Assembly: GCA_019694555.1 (NCBI GenBank)
Contig: JAIBBS010000049.1
Coordinates: forward strand, 1 to 47,852
From: Nannocystaceae bacterium
GTDB lineage: Bacteria > Myxococcota_A > Polyangia > Nannocystales > Nannocystaceae
Direction: 5' to 3'
Length of the DNA stretch: 47,852 nt
The notes beneath the pieces are model-generated. The model was not told the origin of the DNA. It worked only from the letters and a program-made list of their open reading frames with translations, and did not search any database. This document shows positions 37,031 to 44,928 of this stretch, in pieces; the first letter of the stretch is position 1, and every line of letters starts with the position of its first letter. The position numbers and the translations under genes were made by a program.

Positions 37031-37942
37031 ATGGGGCGCGCCGGTTGCGTCTGCGTGGTGCTGCTGTTCGCCTGCGGGCCGGTCCGCGATGCGGGCGACA
37101 CAGGCGGTTCGGACGCTGCACCCGGCACCTCCGCCACCGCGGCGGAGACGACGGTGACAGTCACGAGCGCCGCGTCGGGAGGCTCGACCACGACCGCAGA
37201 CAGCGCGTCGGGTGGCTCGTCGGACACGAGCGCGAGCGCCGACGGCACGACGACGCCCGTGTTGGATGTCGCGTCGCCGCGGGACTGCGATCTGTGGGCG
37301 CAGGATTGCCCGATCGGCCAAAAGTGCATGCCGTGGGGCAACGACGGAGGGGGAGGGTGGAACGATACCCGCTGCAGCCCGATCGCCGACGATCCGAACG
37401 CGCCGGGCGAATCGTGCACCGTCGTCGGCGCCGCGAACAGCGGCGTCGATGATTGTGAGCGAGGCGCGATGTGCTGGGACGTCGACGGTGCCACGAACAT
37501 CGGCGAGTGCGTTGCACTCTGCCAGGGCAACGAGGCCATGCCGTCCTGTGTCGACCCGTGCGCCCGGTGTTCGATCAATGGCGAGGGAACGCTGATGCTG
37601 TGTCTGCCCGTGTGTGACCCACTGGCAGCCGACTGCGAACCCGGCGAGCTTTGCGTCTTCCTCGACGGTTCGTTCCGCTGCCGGCCGGACGCCGGCGTGC
37701 GCGGCGGCTCGCCCGGTGATCCGTGCGAGTTCGCCAACGTGTGCGATCAGGGCAACGCGTGCGTCGACGCGACGCTCGTCGCGGGCTGCGTCGGCGCGAG
37801 CGGTTGCTGCGCGCCGCTGTGCAACCTCGATGCTCCGGACTGCAGCAGCGTCCCCGGCTCCGCGTGCGTTGCGTGGTCGGAGCAGGGGCAACCGCCCGAG
37901 GGCTGCGCCGGCGCGCCGGTGGGGGTGTGCCGTGTGCCGTGA
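37031..37942 (+). CDS. Cys-rich secreted lipoprotein
   Basis: A 303-aa protein with a short signal and lipobox LFAC (C15), a Thr/Ser/Gly linker to about residue 80, and a Cys-rich domain to the end. The domain opens with CDLWAQDCPIGQKCMPWGN and continues with CSPI, CVALC, CDPLAADCEPGELC and CNLDAPDCSS. It is built from small C-x(6)-C-x(5)-C units, so it is probably a disulfide-stabilised extracellular binding or structural protein. Homologues with this opening phrase are, as far as I recall, frequent in Nannocystis-type genomes, but none has a known function. It lies on the opposite strand from the preceding lipoprotein gene, with a 294-nt divergent gap in which I see only the two promoter-like boxes. 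Confidence 0.8.
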   Translation: MGRAGCVCVVLLFACGPVRDAGDTGGSDAAPGTSATAAETTVTVTSAASGGSTTTADSASGGSSDTSASADGTTTPVLDVASPRDCDLWAQDCPIGQKCMPWGNDGGGGWNDTRCSPIADDPNAPGESCTVVGAANSGVDDCERGAMCWDVDGATNIGECVALCQGNEAMPSCVDPCARCSINGEGTLMLCLPVCDPLAADCEPGELCVFLDGSFRCRPDAGVRGGSPGDPCEFANVCDQGNACVDATLVAGCVGASGCCAPLCNLDAPDCSSVPGSACVAWSEQGQPPEGCAGAPVGVCRVP

Positions 37943-38099
37943 GCGACGTGGAGCATCCGCTGCGCGCCGATCCCAGGGTCGGGCCGCGAGCATTCGTGGT
38001 CGGTGATCGTCCGAGCATGGCGCCACGCGTGGCGCAAGACGCGGGCGACGACCCATGGCGGCGTCGGCCGGGCGGGGCCACAGGATGCGGCCACGAGCT

Positions 38100-38107
38100 G
38101 CTACCGT
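38100..38107 (+). promoter_or_regulatory. -10-like box GCTACCGT
   Basis: GCTACCGT ends 7 nt before the ATG at 38115, the same form and spacing as the boxes upstream of 36736 and 37031. The -35 region is not convincing. Confidence 0.4.
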
Positions 38108-38114
38108 ACGTGCC

Positions 38115-39158
38115 ATGTCACAGCTCCGCGTCGCGTTGCTCTGCGGGCTGGTCGCCGCGTCCGGCCTCGGCGCACTCGCGGTCACGATCGACCCCGCACG
38201 CGTACAGGCATGCGGCGGCTTCTTCACCAAGCGACTGACGGCCGAGCGCAGGCCGTCGCTGGCGTACGAGCAGGTCGTCATCGTCCATGATGCGGCGAAG
38301 AACCGCGAGCACTTCATCCGCGAGGTCGCGTTTCGCCGGGCCCAGGAGCCGTTCGGATTCGTCGTGCCGACGCCGACGCGACCCGAGGTCGACAAGGTGC
38401 ACCCGTCGTTGCTCAAGGACTTTCGCATCGACTTCCCGTTCGAGTCGATCGCGCGGGGGCTCGGCATCGTCGGCATGGGCTACGGCACCGGCAGCGGTGT
38501 GGGCTTCGGTGGACGCGGTGTCACCGTGCTCGAAGAGAAGAAGGTCGGCAGCTTCACCGCGTTCGTGCTCGCGGCGGACGACAGCGCCGCGCTCTCGGGC
38601 TGGCTCGAGCAACACGGGCTCTCGACCACGCCGCCGGGCGATGCGTGGCTCGCCCACTACGTGGCGATGAAGTTCTTCTACGTCGCGATGCGCTACGACC
38701 CGCCCCAGCACGCCAAGGGCGAGGGCACGCTCGCGGCCGAGACCATGCGGATCTCGTTCGACACGCCGGTGCCGTACTATCCTTACCTCGAGCCCGCGAC
38801 GCCGCCGGGGATCGTCGCCGACGAGCGACTGCTCGATCTGTGGGTCGTGTCGAGCGCGAAGGTCGTGCCGCTCGCCGTGCGCGAGCGGGACGACGAGCGC
38901 ACGTGGATCCGACCGCTGCGCGAGGGCGCGAGCCACCGCGACGCACGCACCACGCTGGAGGGGCTGGCTGCGCTCGAGGGCCTGCTGCCCGAGGGCGAGC
39001 TGGTGGTGCAGACGTTCCAGGATCAGAAACGATCGCGCGCCGGCATCGGCGACATCCTGTTCGCGCCCGCACAGCAGACCGAGCTCTCGGCCGACGACCG
39101 CGCTGCGCTCGGCACCATGCTCGCGATCCTCGATCCCGCGCTGCTGGAGGCCCCATGA
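38115..39158 (+). CDS. DUF2330-family secreted protein
   Basis: A 347-aa protein with an N-terminal signal (LRVALLCGLVAASGLGALAV) followed by the family's ACGGFF mature start and EQVVIVHD. The body is mixed alpha/beta, with conserved phrases FGFVVPTPTRPEV, YYVAM-like repeats and FDTPVPYYPYLEP. DUF2330 proteins are common in Myxococcota and are predicted to be exported; their function is not known to me. The ATG at 38115 gives the proper signal peptide and is 7 nt from a -10-like box. Its stop overlaps the ATG of the next gene (ATGA), so the two are probably made together and may cooperate in the envelope. Confidence 0.82.
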   Translation: MSQLRVALLCGLVAASGLGALAVTIDPARVQACGGFFTKRLTAERRPSLAYEQVVIVHDAAKNREHFIREVAFRRAQEPFGFVVPTPTRPEVDKVHPSLLKDFRIDFPFESIARGLGIVGMGYGTGSGVGFGGRGVTVLEEKKVGSFTAFVLAADDSAALSGWLEQHGLSTTPPGDAWLAHYVAMKFFYVAMRYDPPQHAKGEGTLAAETMRISFDTPVPYYPYLEPATPPGIVADERLLDLWVVSSAKVVPLAVRERDDERTWIRPLREGASHRDARTTLEGLAALEGLLPEGELVVQTFQDQKRSRAGIGDILFAPAQQTELSADDRAALGTMLAILDPALLEAP

Positions 39159-39844
39159 GGTGCCTCGCGATCGTCGGCCTCGTGCTCGCGTGCGAAGCCA
39201 CGCCGACGCCTGCGTCGCCCGCACCCGCCGAGGCCGCGCCGACGCCGGTGGGCAAGGCCGAGCCGGCGGCCGTGGCCCCGGCCCCGCCGCAAGCGCCGAC
39301 ACCCGCGGCCGCGCCCACGCCGTCGCTGCCGCGCGGACCGGCACCCGCGGCCAGCGACGCGAGTCGGGCCGAGCGCGAGCGCATGGTGCTCGCGCTGCTC
39401 GCGGGCGCGGACGCGAGCCACTTCGCGGTCGAAGACGTCGAGCCCGGCGACGTCTTCGACGTGGGCCTGCGAGACCGCGTCGCGCCACGCGAGAGCGTCG
39501 GCGGTGTGCCGCAGGTGAAGCAAGGCGCGGTCACGGTCGGCAAGGGCCTCGATCGCGACATCGTGCGCCGCATCCTGCGTGCGCACATCAACGAGCTGCG
39601 CTTCTGCTACAACCAAGGCCTCGTGCGCGACACGGCGCTGGCCGGCGAGGTCACGCTGGCGTTCACCATCGCCGCGGACGGCTCGGTCTCGGAGGCGTCG
39701 CAGTCCGCGTCCACGCTCGCGGGCAAGTCGGGCACGACCGTGGCGGCGTGCATGGTCAAGGCTTCGCGCCGCTGGAAGTATCCGAAGCCCGAGCGCGGCG
39801 GCAGCGTCGAGGTCGTCTACCCGGTCGAGCTGCGCCCGGGCTGA
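39155..39844 (+). CDS. Lipoprotein with AgmX/PglI-type (TonB-C-like) C-terminal domain
   Basis: A 229-aa protein with a very short signal and lipobox VLAC (C13), a Pro/Ala-rich linker (about 15-75) and a C-terminal domain of about 100 residues. That domain has the myxobacterial AgmX/PglI tail pattern: DIVRRILRAHINELRFCYN, GEVTLAFTIAADGSVS, CMVKASRRWKYP, VVYPVEL. These tails resemble TonB C-terminal domains and occur at the ends of many myxobacterial envelope proteins, including gliding-motility factors. The domain probably contacts periplasmic or outer-membrane partners. Translational coupling to the DUF2330 gene suggests a shared task. Glu is at +2. Confidence 0.82.
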   Translation: MRCLAIVGLVLACEATPTPASPAPAEAAPTPVGKAEPAAVAPAPPQAPTPAAAPTPSLPRGPAPAASDASRAERERMVLALLAGADASHFAVEDVEPGDVFDVGLRDRVAPRESVGGVPQVKQGAVTVGKGLDRDIVRRILRAHINELRFCYNQGLVRDTALAGEVTLAFTIAADGSVSEASQSASTLAGKSGTTVAACMVKASRRWKYPKPERGGSVEVVYPVELRPG

Positions 39845-39933
39845 ATCGTCGCCGCCGTCACGCGGTCTGCACCGCCGCGAGGCGGGCATCGACGTGCGTG
39901 CGTCGTGCACGAAGCCTCGGGCTGCAGGTGGCG

Positions 39934-40467
39934 TCACGGCGCGCGCGCGGGCGCTGGCGTGCGCGGCGGCCACAGCCCGAACAACAGCAGCGGCGCGAAC
40001 CACAGCAACTCCGTGGTCAGCACGTGCAGCCCGCGCGCACTGAGCATGCCGCGTCCGATCGGCGCGACCGGCAGCGGCTGCCAGCCGAAGAACATGCGCG
40101 CGTCCGAGAAGGGCCACAGCAGCGCGACGCCCTCGCCGCCGTCGGTGCACATGTCGAGCAGGCCATGGCTGGCGACCACTGCGGTGCACAGCAGCGTCGT
40201 ACGCAGCCGGCTGCGTCCGGGCGGGCGCCACATCGCCGCCACCACGATGCCGATCACCACCGCCGCGACCAGCGAGTGCGAGGCGCCGCGGTGCCCCAGC
40301 GGCGCCTCGTAGGGGATGCCGAGGCGAAACGCGATCACGTCGAGATCGGGCAGCAGCGACAGCGTCGCCAGGCCGATCGCGGTGTACAGGCGCGCGCGCA
40401 ACGGTGCTGCCGGCTCCGCGACGCGGGCGGCGGCGAGACCGACGAGGATGTGTCCGAGGCTGGCCAT
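39934..40467 (-). CDS. YdjM/DUF457-like inner-membrane metal-dependent hydrolase
   Basis: A 177-aa multi-pass protein with about four hydrophobic segments. Conserved polar motifs match the YdjM (DUF457) family: LLPDLD, GHRGASHSL and SHGLLDMCTDGGEGV. These Asp/His residues would lie near the membrane surface and bind metal. The family is called a membrane-bound metal-dependent hydrolase, but its substrate is not known; E. coli YdjM is SOS-induced. ATG 40467 is chosen because it leads directly into the first helix; the frame extends much further upstream as antisense of the kinase gene, which is rejected. It diverges from kinase 3 over 204 nt with no gene in between. Confidence 0.8.
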   Translation of the reverse strand: MASLGHILVGLAAARVAEPAAPLRARLYTAIGLATLSLLPDLDVIAFRLGIPYEAPLGHRGASHSLVAAVVIGIVVAAMWRPPGRSRLRTTLLCTAVVASHGLLDMCTDGGEGVALLWPFSDARMFFGWQPLPVAPIGRGMLSARGLHVLTTELLWFAPLLLFGLWPPRTPAPARAP

Positions 40468-40671
40468 GGGTCGTGTGCGGCGGCGTGCGGCCGCCACCGT
40501 CGCGACAGCAAGCATCGTGCCCGAGCCTGGCGCGGCGTGCTGGCTGGACTCCGTCACCGCCGCGACGTCGCGAGGGCGTCGATTCGTCGCGCGCGCGGGG
40601 TGGCGAACGACATCCATGCGCGCGAACGCGGCTGGACCCAGCGCAGCTGCGCCGCAGTACCATCGTCGAGC

Positions 40672-43449
40672 GTGTCCGCCGGGGATCCGACGCCGCAAGG
40701 CGAGGCGTGGGCCGCGTTGGCCGGGCGACTGGCCGCGGGCGAGCGCCCCGGCACGCGCATCGCCGGCCGCTACCGCATCGTGCAGCGGCTGGGCGGCGGT
40801 GGCATGGGCGTGGTCTACCGCGCCGAGGATCTCGAGCTGCAGCGGCCCGTCGCGCTCAAGGTCATGCGTCCGCCGACGCGGGTGCAGGCGGAGGCGATGC
40901 GCAAGCGGATCCGTCAGGAGGCGCAGGCGCTCGCGCGGCTCACCCATCCCAACGTGTTGCACGTGTTCGATGTCTGCGAGCACACCGGCGAGGTCGTGCT
41001 CGTGCTCGAGTACGTGCCGGGCGCGGACCTGCGACGGCACCTCGCGGAACACCCTGCGACCTCGGTCGAAGCGATCGTGGCGTACTTCGTCGACGCGGCG
41101 CGTGGTCTCGCGGCGGCCCACGACGCGGGCATCGTCCACGGCGACGTCAAGCCCGACAACATCCTGGTGGCTTCCGACGGCCGCGTGCGCGTAGCCGACT
41201 TCGGGCTCGCGACCGCGTGGTCGCGTACGCGCGACGACCCCAGCGACGCCGCGGGCACGGCGGGGGAGGGCACGCCGCGCTACATGGCGCCCGAGCAGCT
41301 GCGCGGCGGCCCGGCCACACCGCGCTCGGATCAGTTCGCGTGGTGCGTCGCGCTGTACGAGGCGCTGCACGGCGAGCCACCCTTTGCGGGCTCGAGCGCG
41401 CCCGCGCTGCTCGACGCGATCATGGCCGGGCCGCCGCGTGCGGGCCGACGCCGACTCTCACCGGTGCTGCGGCGGGTGCTGAGCCGTGGCCTCGAGCCGC
41501 AGGCGCAGGCGCGTTGGCCCGATCTGCACGCGCTGCTGCGGGCGCTGACGCAACCGCGGCGGCCCGCGCGTCGGCTCGCCGGGCTTGCGATCGCCGCCGG
41601 TGCACTCGCGACGGTGTGGTGGGCCGCGCCGCCGCGTGAGCCCTGCGCCGCGATCGATGCCGCGCCGCCGTGGCAGCGCCACGATCGCACACGGCTGCGC
41701 GAACACGTGATCGCGCTCGACGACGGTCGCGACGACGCTCGCTGGCAGCGCATCGCGGCCGATCTCGACGGTTTCGCCACGCGCTGGTCGGCGGTGGTCG
41801 GCGAGCTGTGCCGTGGCGTCGCGGACGCGGGTGCGCAGGCGCAGGCCGCCGCGCTCGCGTGCCCGCGGCGGCTGGGCCGCGAGGTCGACGCGCGCGTCGA
41901 CGTGTTGCTCGACGCCGACGCACGCGCATTGCCGGGGGCGGTGGCGTCGATCGCCGCGTTGCCCGATCCATCGCACTGCATCGCCGAGTCCGCCGCGCCG
42001 CCGACGGACGCGCCCGCGCGCGAGGACGGCGACGACGACGACGCTGCCGCCCGCGTCGACGCGTGGATCGCCGCCGGCGACTACACGCAGGCGCTGCCGC
42101 TGGCGCAGGACCTCGACGCACGCGCACGCCTGCGCGAGGGCCTGCGCGCGCGCGCCGAGTCGAGCGCACGCCTGGGCAGCGTGCTCGAGGGGCTCGGCCG
42201 CTTCGACGAGGCGGTGCAGCGCTACGAGGACGCCGCGCTGGTCGCCGAGGAGGCCGGCGCCGCCGACATCGCCGCGCGCGCAGCGTTCCAGCTGGTGTTC
42301 CTGCACGCCAGCCGCCGCGAGGATGCCGACGCGGCACAGCCATGGTTCCGCCACGGCGCCGCGGCGCAGCGTCGCGCGGGTGCCTCGACGCGCCTCGAGG
42401 CGGAGCTCGCCGCGGCGCAGGCCGATCTCGCCGCCGCGCGCGGCGACCTGCCGGCGGCCCGCGCGGCGCGAGAACGCGTGGTCGCGTTGCGGACCGCGGC
42501 GGCCGGCCCCGCATCGCTCGCGGTCGCGACCGCCGAGCACAACCTCGCGATCGTGTGCTTCCGCGTGGGCGACTACGCCGCGGCGCGCGATCTCTACCTG
42601 CACGCGCTGCAGACGAGGATCGCCCGCCTGGGCGCCGATCACCCGTTGGTCGGTTCCACGCACGGCAACCTCGGGCCGGTGTACCAGCGCCTGGGCGAGC
42701 TCGACACCGCCGAGCTGCACCACCGCCGCGCACTCGAGATCGCCGAGGCCTCGTTCGGGCCGACGCACTACCAGACCGCCGCGGCGCTGGCGAACTACGC
42801 GGTCGCGCTCGCGGCCAAGGGCGATCGCGAGGCCGCGATCACGCTCGAGCGTCGTGCGCTCGCGATCCTCGAGGCGCGCCTGGGCCCCGACAATCCCAAC
42901 GTCGCGCGCTTGCTGGCCAACCTCGGCAACCGTGAGACCGCGCTGGGCCACGACGAGGCCGCGCAGGCGTATCTGTCGCGCGCGCTCGAGATCCACACGC
43001 GCGCCGGCACCGCGGCGGGGACCGAGCTGGCGGCGATCCTCGGCGGGTTGGGGCTGTTGCACGCGCGGCGCGGGGACCATCCGCGCGCGGCAATCGAGCT
43101 CGGTCGCGCCGCGGACATGTTCGAGGCCACGGTCGGTCGCGCCGATGGCTACACCGTGACCGCGCGCAGCGGGCAGGTCGACGCGCTGCGCCGCGCCGGT
43201 GATCCGCGCGCCGCGGTCGCGATCGCCACCGCTGCGCTCGAAGGGATCGCGGCGCGGCCGAGCGTACGCGCCGCGCTCGAGCTGGCGCTGGCGTGGGCCC
43301 AGCTCGACAGCGGGGCCCCCGACGCGGCCGCGGCGATGCTGGCGCGTGCGCGCGCGGACGACCCCCAGCTCGAGGGCCTCGCCGAGCTCACGGCCGCGGT
43401 CGAACGCGCGCCCGCGGTCACGAACGATCCGCGCGCGCCGCTGCGATGA
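40672..43449 (+). CDS. Transmembrane Ser/Thr kinase with TPR domain (kinase 3, HGD catalytic loop)
   Basis: A 925-aa paralogue of kinases 1 and 2. The kinase domain has Gly loop GGGGMG (41-46), VALK (Lys63), DFG (176-178) and GTPRYMAPEQ-like activation segment. The catalytic loop is VHGDVKPDN (H156-G-D158), so the usual Arg before the catalytic Asp is Gly. Such non-RD kinases are often not controlled by activation-loop phosphorylation. A membrane helix (about 302-319) is followed by a spacer and kinesin-light-chain-type TPRs. The start is GTG 40672, 8 nt after TACCAT; the frame extends far upstream but only as shadow of other genes. Its 3' end overlaps the ECF sigma gene by 32 nt in convergent orientation. 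Confidence 0.9.
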   Translation: MSAGDPTPQGEAWAALAGRLAAGERPGTRIAGRYRIVQRLGGGGMGVVYRAEDLELQRPVALKVMRPPTRVQAEAMRKRIRQEAQALARLTHPNVLHVFDVCEHTGEVVLVLEYVPGADLRRHLAEHPATSVEAIVAYFVDAARGLAAAHDAGIVHGDVKPDNILVASDGRVRVADFGLATAWSRTRDDPSDAAGTAGEGTPRYMAPEQLRGGPATPRSDQFAWCVALYEALHGEPPFAGSSAPALLDAIMAGPPRAGRRRLSPVLRRVLSRGLEPQAQARWPDLHALLRALTQPRRPARRLAGLAIAAGALATVWWAAPPREPCAAIDAAPPWQRHDRTRLREHVIALDDGRDDARWQRIAADLDGFATRWSAVVGELCRGVADAGAQAQAAALACPRRLGREVDARVDVLLDADARALPGAVASIAALPDPSHCIAESAAPPTDAPAREDGDDDDAAARVDAWIAAGDYTQALPLAQDLDARARLREGLRARAESSARLGSVLEGLGRFDEAVQRYEDAALVAEEAGAADIAARAAFQLVFLHASRREDADAAQPWFRHGAAAQRRAGASTRLEAELAAAQADLAAARGDLPAARAARERVVALRTAAAGPASLAVATAEHNLAIVCFRVGDYAAARDLYLHALQTRIARLGADHPLVGSTHGNLGPVYQRLGELDTAELHHRRALEIAEASFGPTHYQTAAALANYAVALAAKGDREAAITLERRALAILEARLGPDNPNVARLLANLGNRETALGHDEAAQAYLSRALEIHTRAGTAAGTELAAILGGLGLLHARRGDHPRAAIELGRAADMFEATVGRADGYTVTARSGQVDALRRAGDPRAAVAIATAALEGIAARPSVRAALELALAWAQLDSGAPDAAAAMLARARADDPQLEGLAELTAAVERAPAVTNDPRAPLR

Positions 43450-44005
43450 GCAGCGCTTCGGTCTCGTCGTCGCCGACCGCGAGCAGGCCCGCGAGCAGGC
43501 CGCGGGCGCGCGCGAGGCGACTCTTGACCGTGCCGGTGGGCACCGCGAGCGCGCTCGCGATCTCGGCGACCGACAGGTCCTGCCAGTAGAACATCTCCGC
43601 GGTGAGCTGGAAGTCGAGCGGGATCTGCCGCAGCGCCGCGGCCACGCGCGCGCTGGCCTCCGACTGCGCGACCGCGCTGACCGGCCCCATGCCGGAGTCC
43701 TGCAGGCTGGTCACCAGCGGGTCGAAGCGCGCGCCCCGGCGGCGCCACTCGTCGAGGTGGCGCAGCAGCTCGAGCCGCGCGACGCCGAACAGGTACGCGC
43801 GCACGCCGGCCTGCAGCGGCACGTCGTCGCGCAGGCGCACCAGCGCCTCGAACGTGCGCTGCGCGAGATCCTCGGCCGCGACCACGTCGACCTTGTTGGC
43901 GAAGAAGCGCCGCACCGCGGGCATGGTCCGCCGCAGCAGCTCGCCGCCGGCCTCGTGGTCGCCGTCCTGCCACGCCGCGAGCAGGGCCCGCTCGTCGTCG
44001 ACCAT
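43418..44005 (-). CDS. ECF-type sigma-70 factor
   Basis: A 195-aa protein with sigma region 2 (about 15-80; AAEDLAQRTFEALVRL and VRAYLFGVARLELLRHLDEW) and region 4 (about 125-180; FYWQDLSVAEIASALAVP, TGTVKSRLARARGLL, the helix-turn-helix that contacts the -35). This is the layout of an extracytoplasmic-function sigma factor. No anti-sigma gene is adjacent; instead a membrane Ser/Thr kinase ends in the same DNA in convergent orientation. Kinase-linked ECF groups exist in other bacteria, so phospho-control is possible but only inferred. TAGCCT 7 nt before the ATG may be its -10. Confidence 0.9.
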   Translation of the reverse strand: MVDDERALLAAWQDGDHEAGGELLRRTMPAVRRFFANKVDVVAAEDLAQRTFEALVRLRDDVPLQAGVRAYLFGVARLELLRHLDEWRRRGARFDPLVTSLQDSGMGPVSAVAQSEASARVAAALRQIPLDFQLTAEMFYWQDLSVAEIASALAVPTGTVKSRLARARGLLAGLLAVGDDETEALLIAAARADRS

Positions 44006-44012
44006 CGCGCCC

Positions 44013-44018
44013 AGGCTA
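44013..44018 (-). promoter_or_regulatory. -10-like box TAGCCT before the sigma gene
   Basis: On the minus strand TAGCCT ends 7 nt before the ATG at 44005. A weak TTCTCG lies 17 nt further upstream (44041-44036). The spacing again points to a leaderless or nearly leaderless transcript. Confidence 0.35.
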
Positions 44019-44047
44019 CGCGATCGCGCGCGCAGCGAGAAGGCGCG

Positions 44048-44848
44048 TCAGAGATCCTGACCCGCGAGCGTCCACATGCCGATCGTGCCCGCCTCCAGGG
44101 TCGCGGCGGTCACGTCGATCCAGCCCGGCTGGGGATCGTCGCCGCAGTGCCCGACGATGATGTCGATGATGTACACGTCGGTGTTCTCTTCCGAGGGGCC
44201 CTCGCCCCACTGGTAGTCGACGACGTCCTGGGACATGTCGCCGACGACGCCGCGCTTCCAGTTGAGGCCCCAGCGATCGTCTTGCTGCCGCAGCCGTCGC
44301 ACCACCTCGAAGAGGAACTCGTTGTTGCCGCCGGTGTCGACGCAGGACTGCGCGAACAGATCGGGGAAGTCGTTCGCGGTCTGCTCGACCACCGCGAACG
44401 CGTCCGGCGGCGGGGCCGGTGGCACCGCCTGCGCCGGACCGCTGGGCCAACCCGGCATCGGTTCCACGGCGCCGCCGCCAGACGAGGCATCCGCGGCCCC
44501 GTCGCCGCCGTCGTCGAGACCCGTCGTGCTCACGCTGCTGCCGCCGTCGTCGTCGGCGGACGACGAGCCCGCGGCGTCGCCGTCGTCGTCGTCGCCGAGA
44601 TCGCAGCCCATGCACGCGCCGAAGCGATCGCCCGTATCCGCGCAGACCTGCACGCCGTCGGGCTGGCCCCCCGGGCACGGGCAGGCCTGCTGCACGCCCG
44701 GCGTGCAGGGCTGCAGCGTCGGGCCCTGCGCGCCGAAGTCCATGCGATCGGCCTCGCCAGAGTTGCACGCGCCGATCAGGCACGCCGCGGAGATCGCGAT
44801 CGCGCGCAGGATCGGAGCGTCGCAGGTGGGATCGAAGTGTTCCATCAT
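44048..44848 (-). CDS. Lipoprotein with unassigned conserved-looking domain
   Basis: A 266-aa protein with signal peptide and lipobox LIGAC (C28). A Cys-rich patch (TLQPCTPGVQQACPCPGGQ and VCADTGDRFGACMGC) resembles secreted Cys-rich modules of this group. An Asp/Ser/Gly linker follows, then a C-terminal domain of about 120 residues with no name I can give. Its phrases are NDFPDLFAQSCVDTGGNNEF, LRQQDDRWGLNWKRG, DMSQDVVDYQWG and DVYIIDIIVGHCGDDPQPGW. The Asp, Trp and His spread over it suggest an enzyme or ligand-binding domain. It shares a 64-bp palindromic promoter region with the divergent glycosidase-like gene, so the two may be regulated together. Confidence 0.72.
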   Translation of the reverse strand: MMEHFDPTCDAPILRAIAISAACLIGACNSGEADRMDFGAQGPTLQPCTPGVQQACPCPGGQPDGVQVCADTGDRFGACMGCDLGDDDDGDAAGSSSADDDGGSSVSTTGLDDGGDGAADASSGGGAVEPMPGWPSGPAQAVPPAPPPDAFAVVEQTANDFPDLFAQSCVDTGGNNEFLFEVVRRLRQQDDRWGLNWKRGVVGDMSQDVVDYQWGEGPSEENTDVYIIDIIVGHCGDDPQPGWIDVTAATLEAGTIGMWTLAGQDL

Positions 44849-44854
44849 CGCGGA

Positions 44855-44918
44855 GGGGATCCAATCGAAGGCGGCATCCGGTTCCCGGGAACCGAACCGC
44901 GCGCTCGATGGGATCCCC
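44855..44918. promoter_or_regulatory. 64-bp imperfect dyad filling a divergent promoter
   Basis: All symmetric blocks share one axis, between 44886 and 44887. The core is the perfect 16-bp palindrome CGGTTCCCGGGAACCG (44879-44894). Outer arms GGGGATCCAATCGA (44855-44868) and TCGATGGGATCCCC (44905-44918) match at 13 of 14 positions, and a GCG/CGC pair lies between. Overall 25 of 32 pairs match. The start codons lie 38.5 and 42.5 nt from the axis, so both 5' regions are mirror images. Confidence 0.75.
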
Positions 44919-44928
44919 GACGCGGACC

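Noticed and set aside
39160..40671. Upstream in-frame extension of kinase 3
   Set aside because: It overlaps the AgmX-tail lipoprotein and YdjM-like genes in other frames and lacks any domain.
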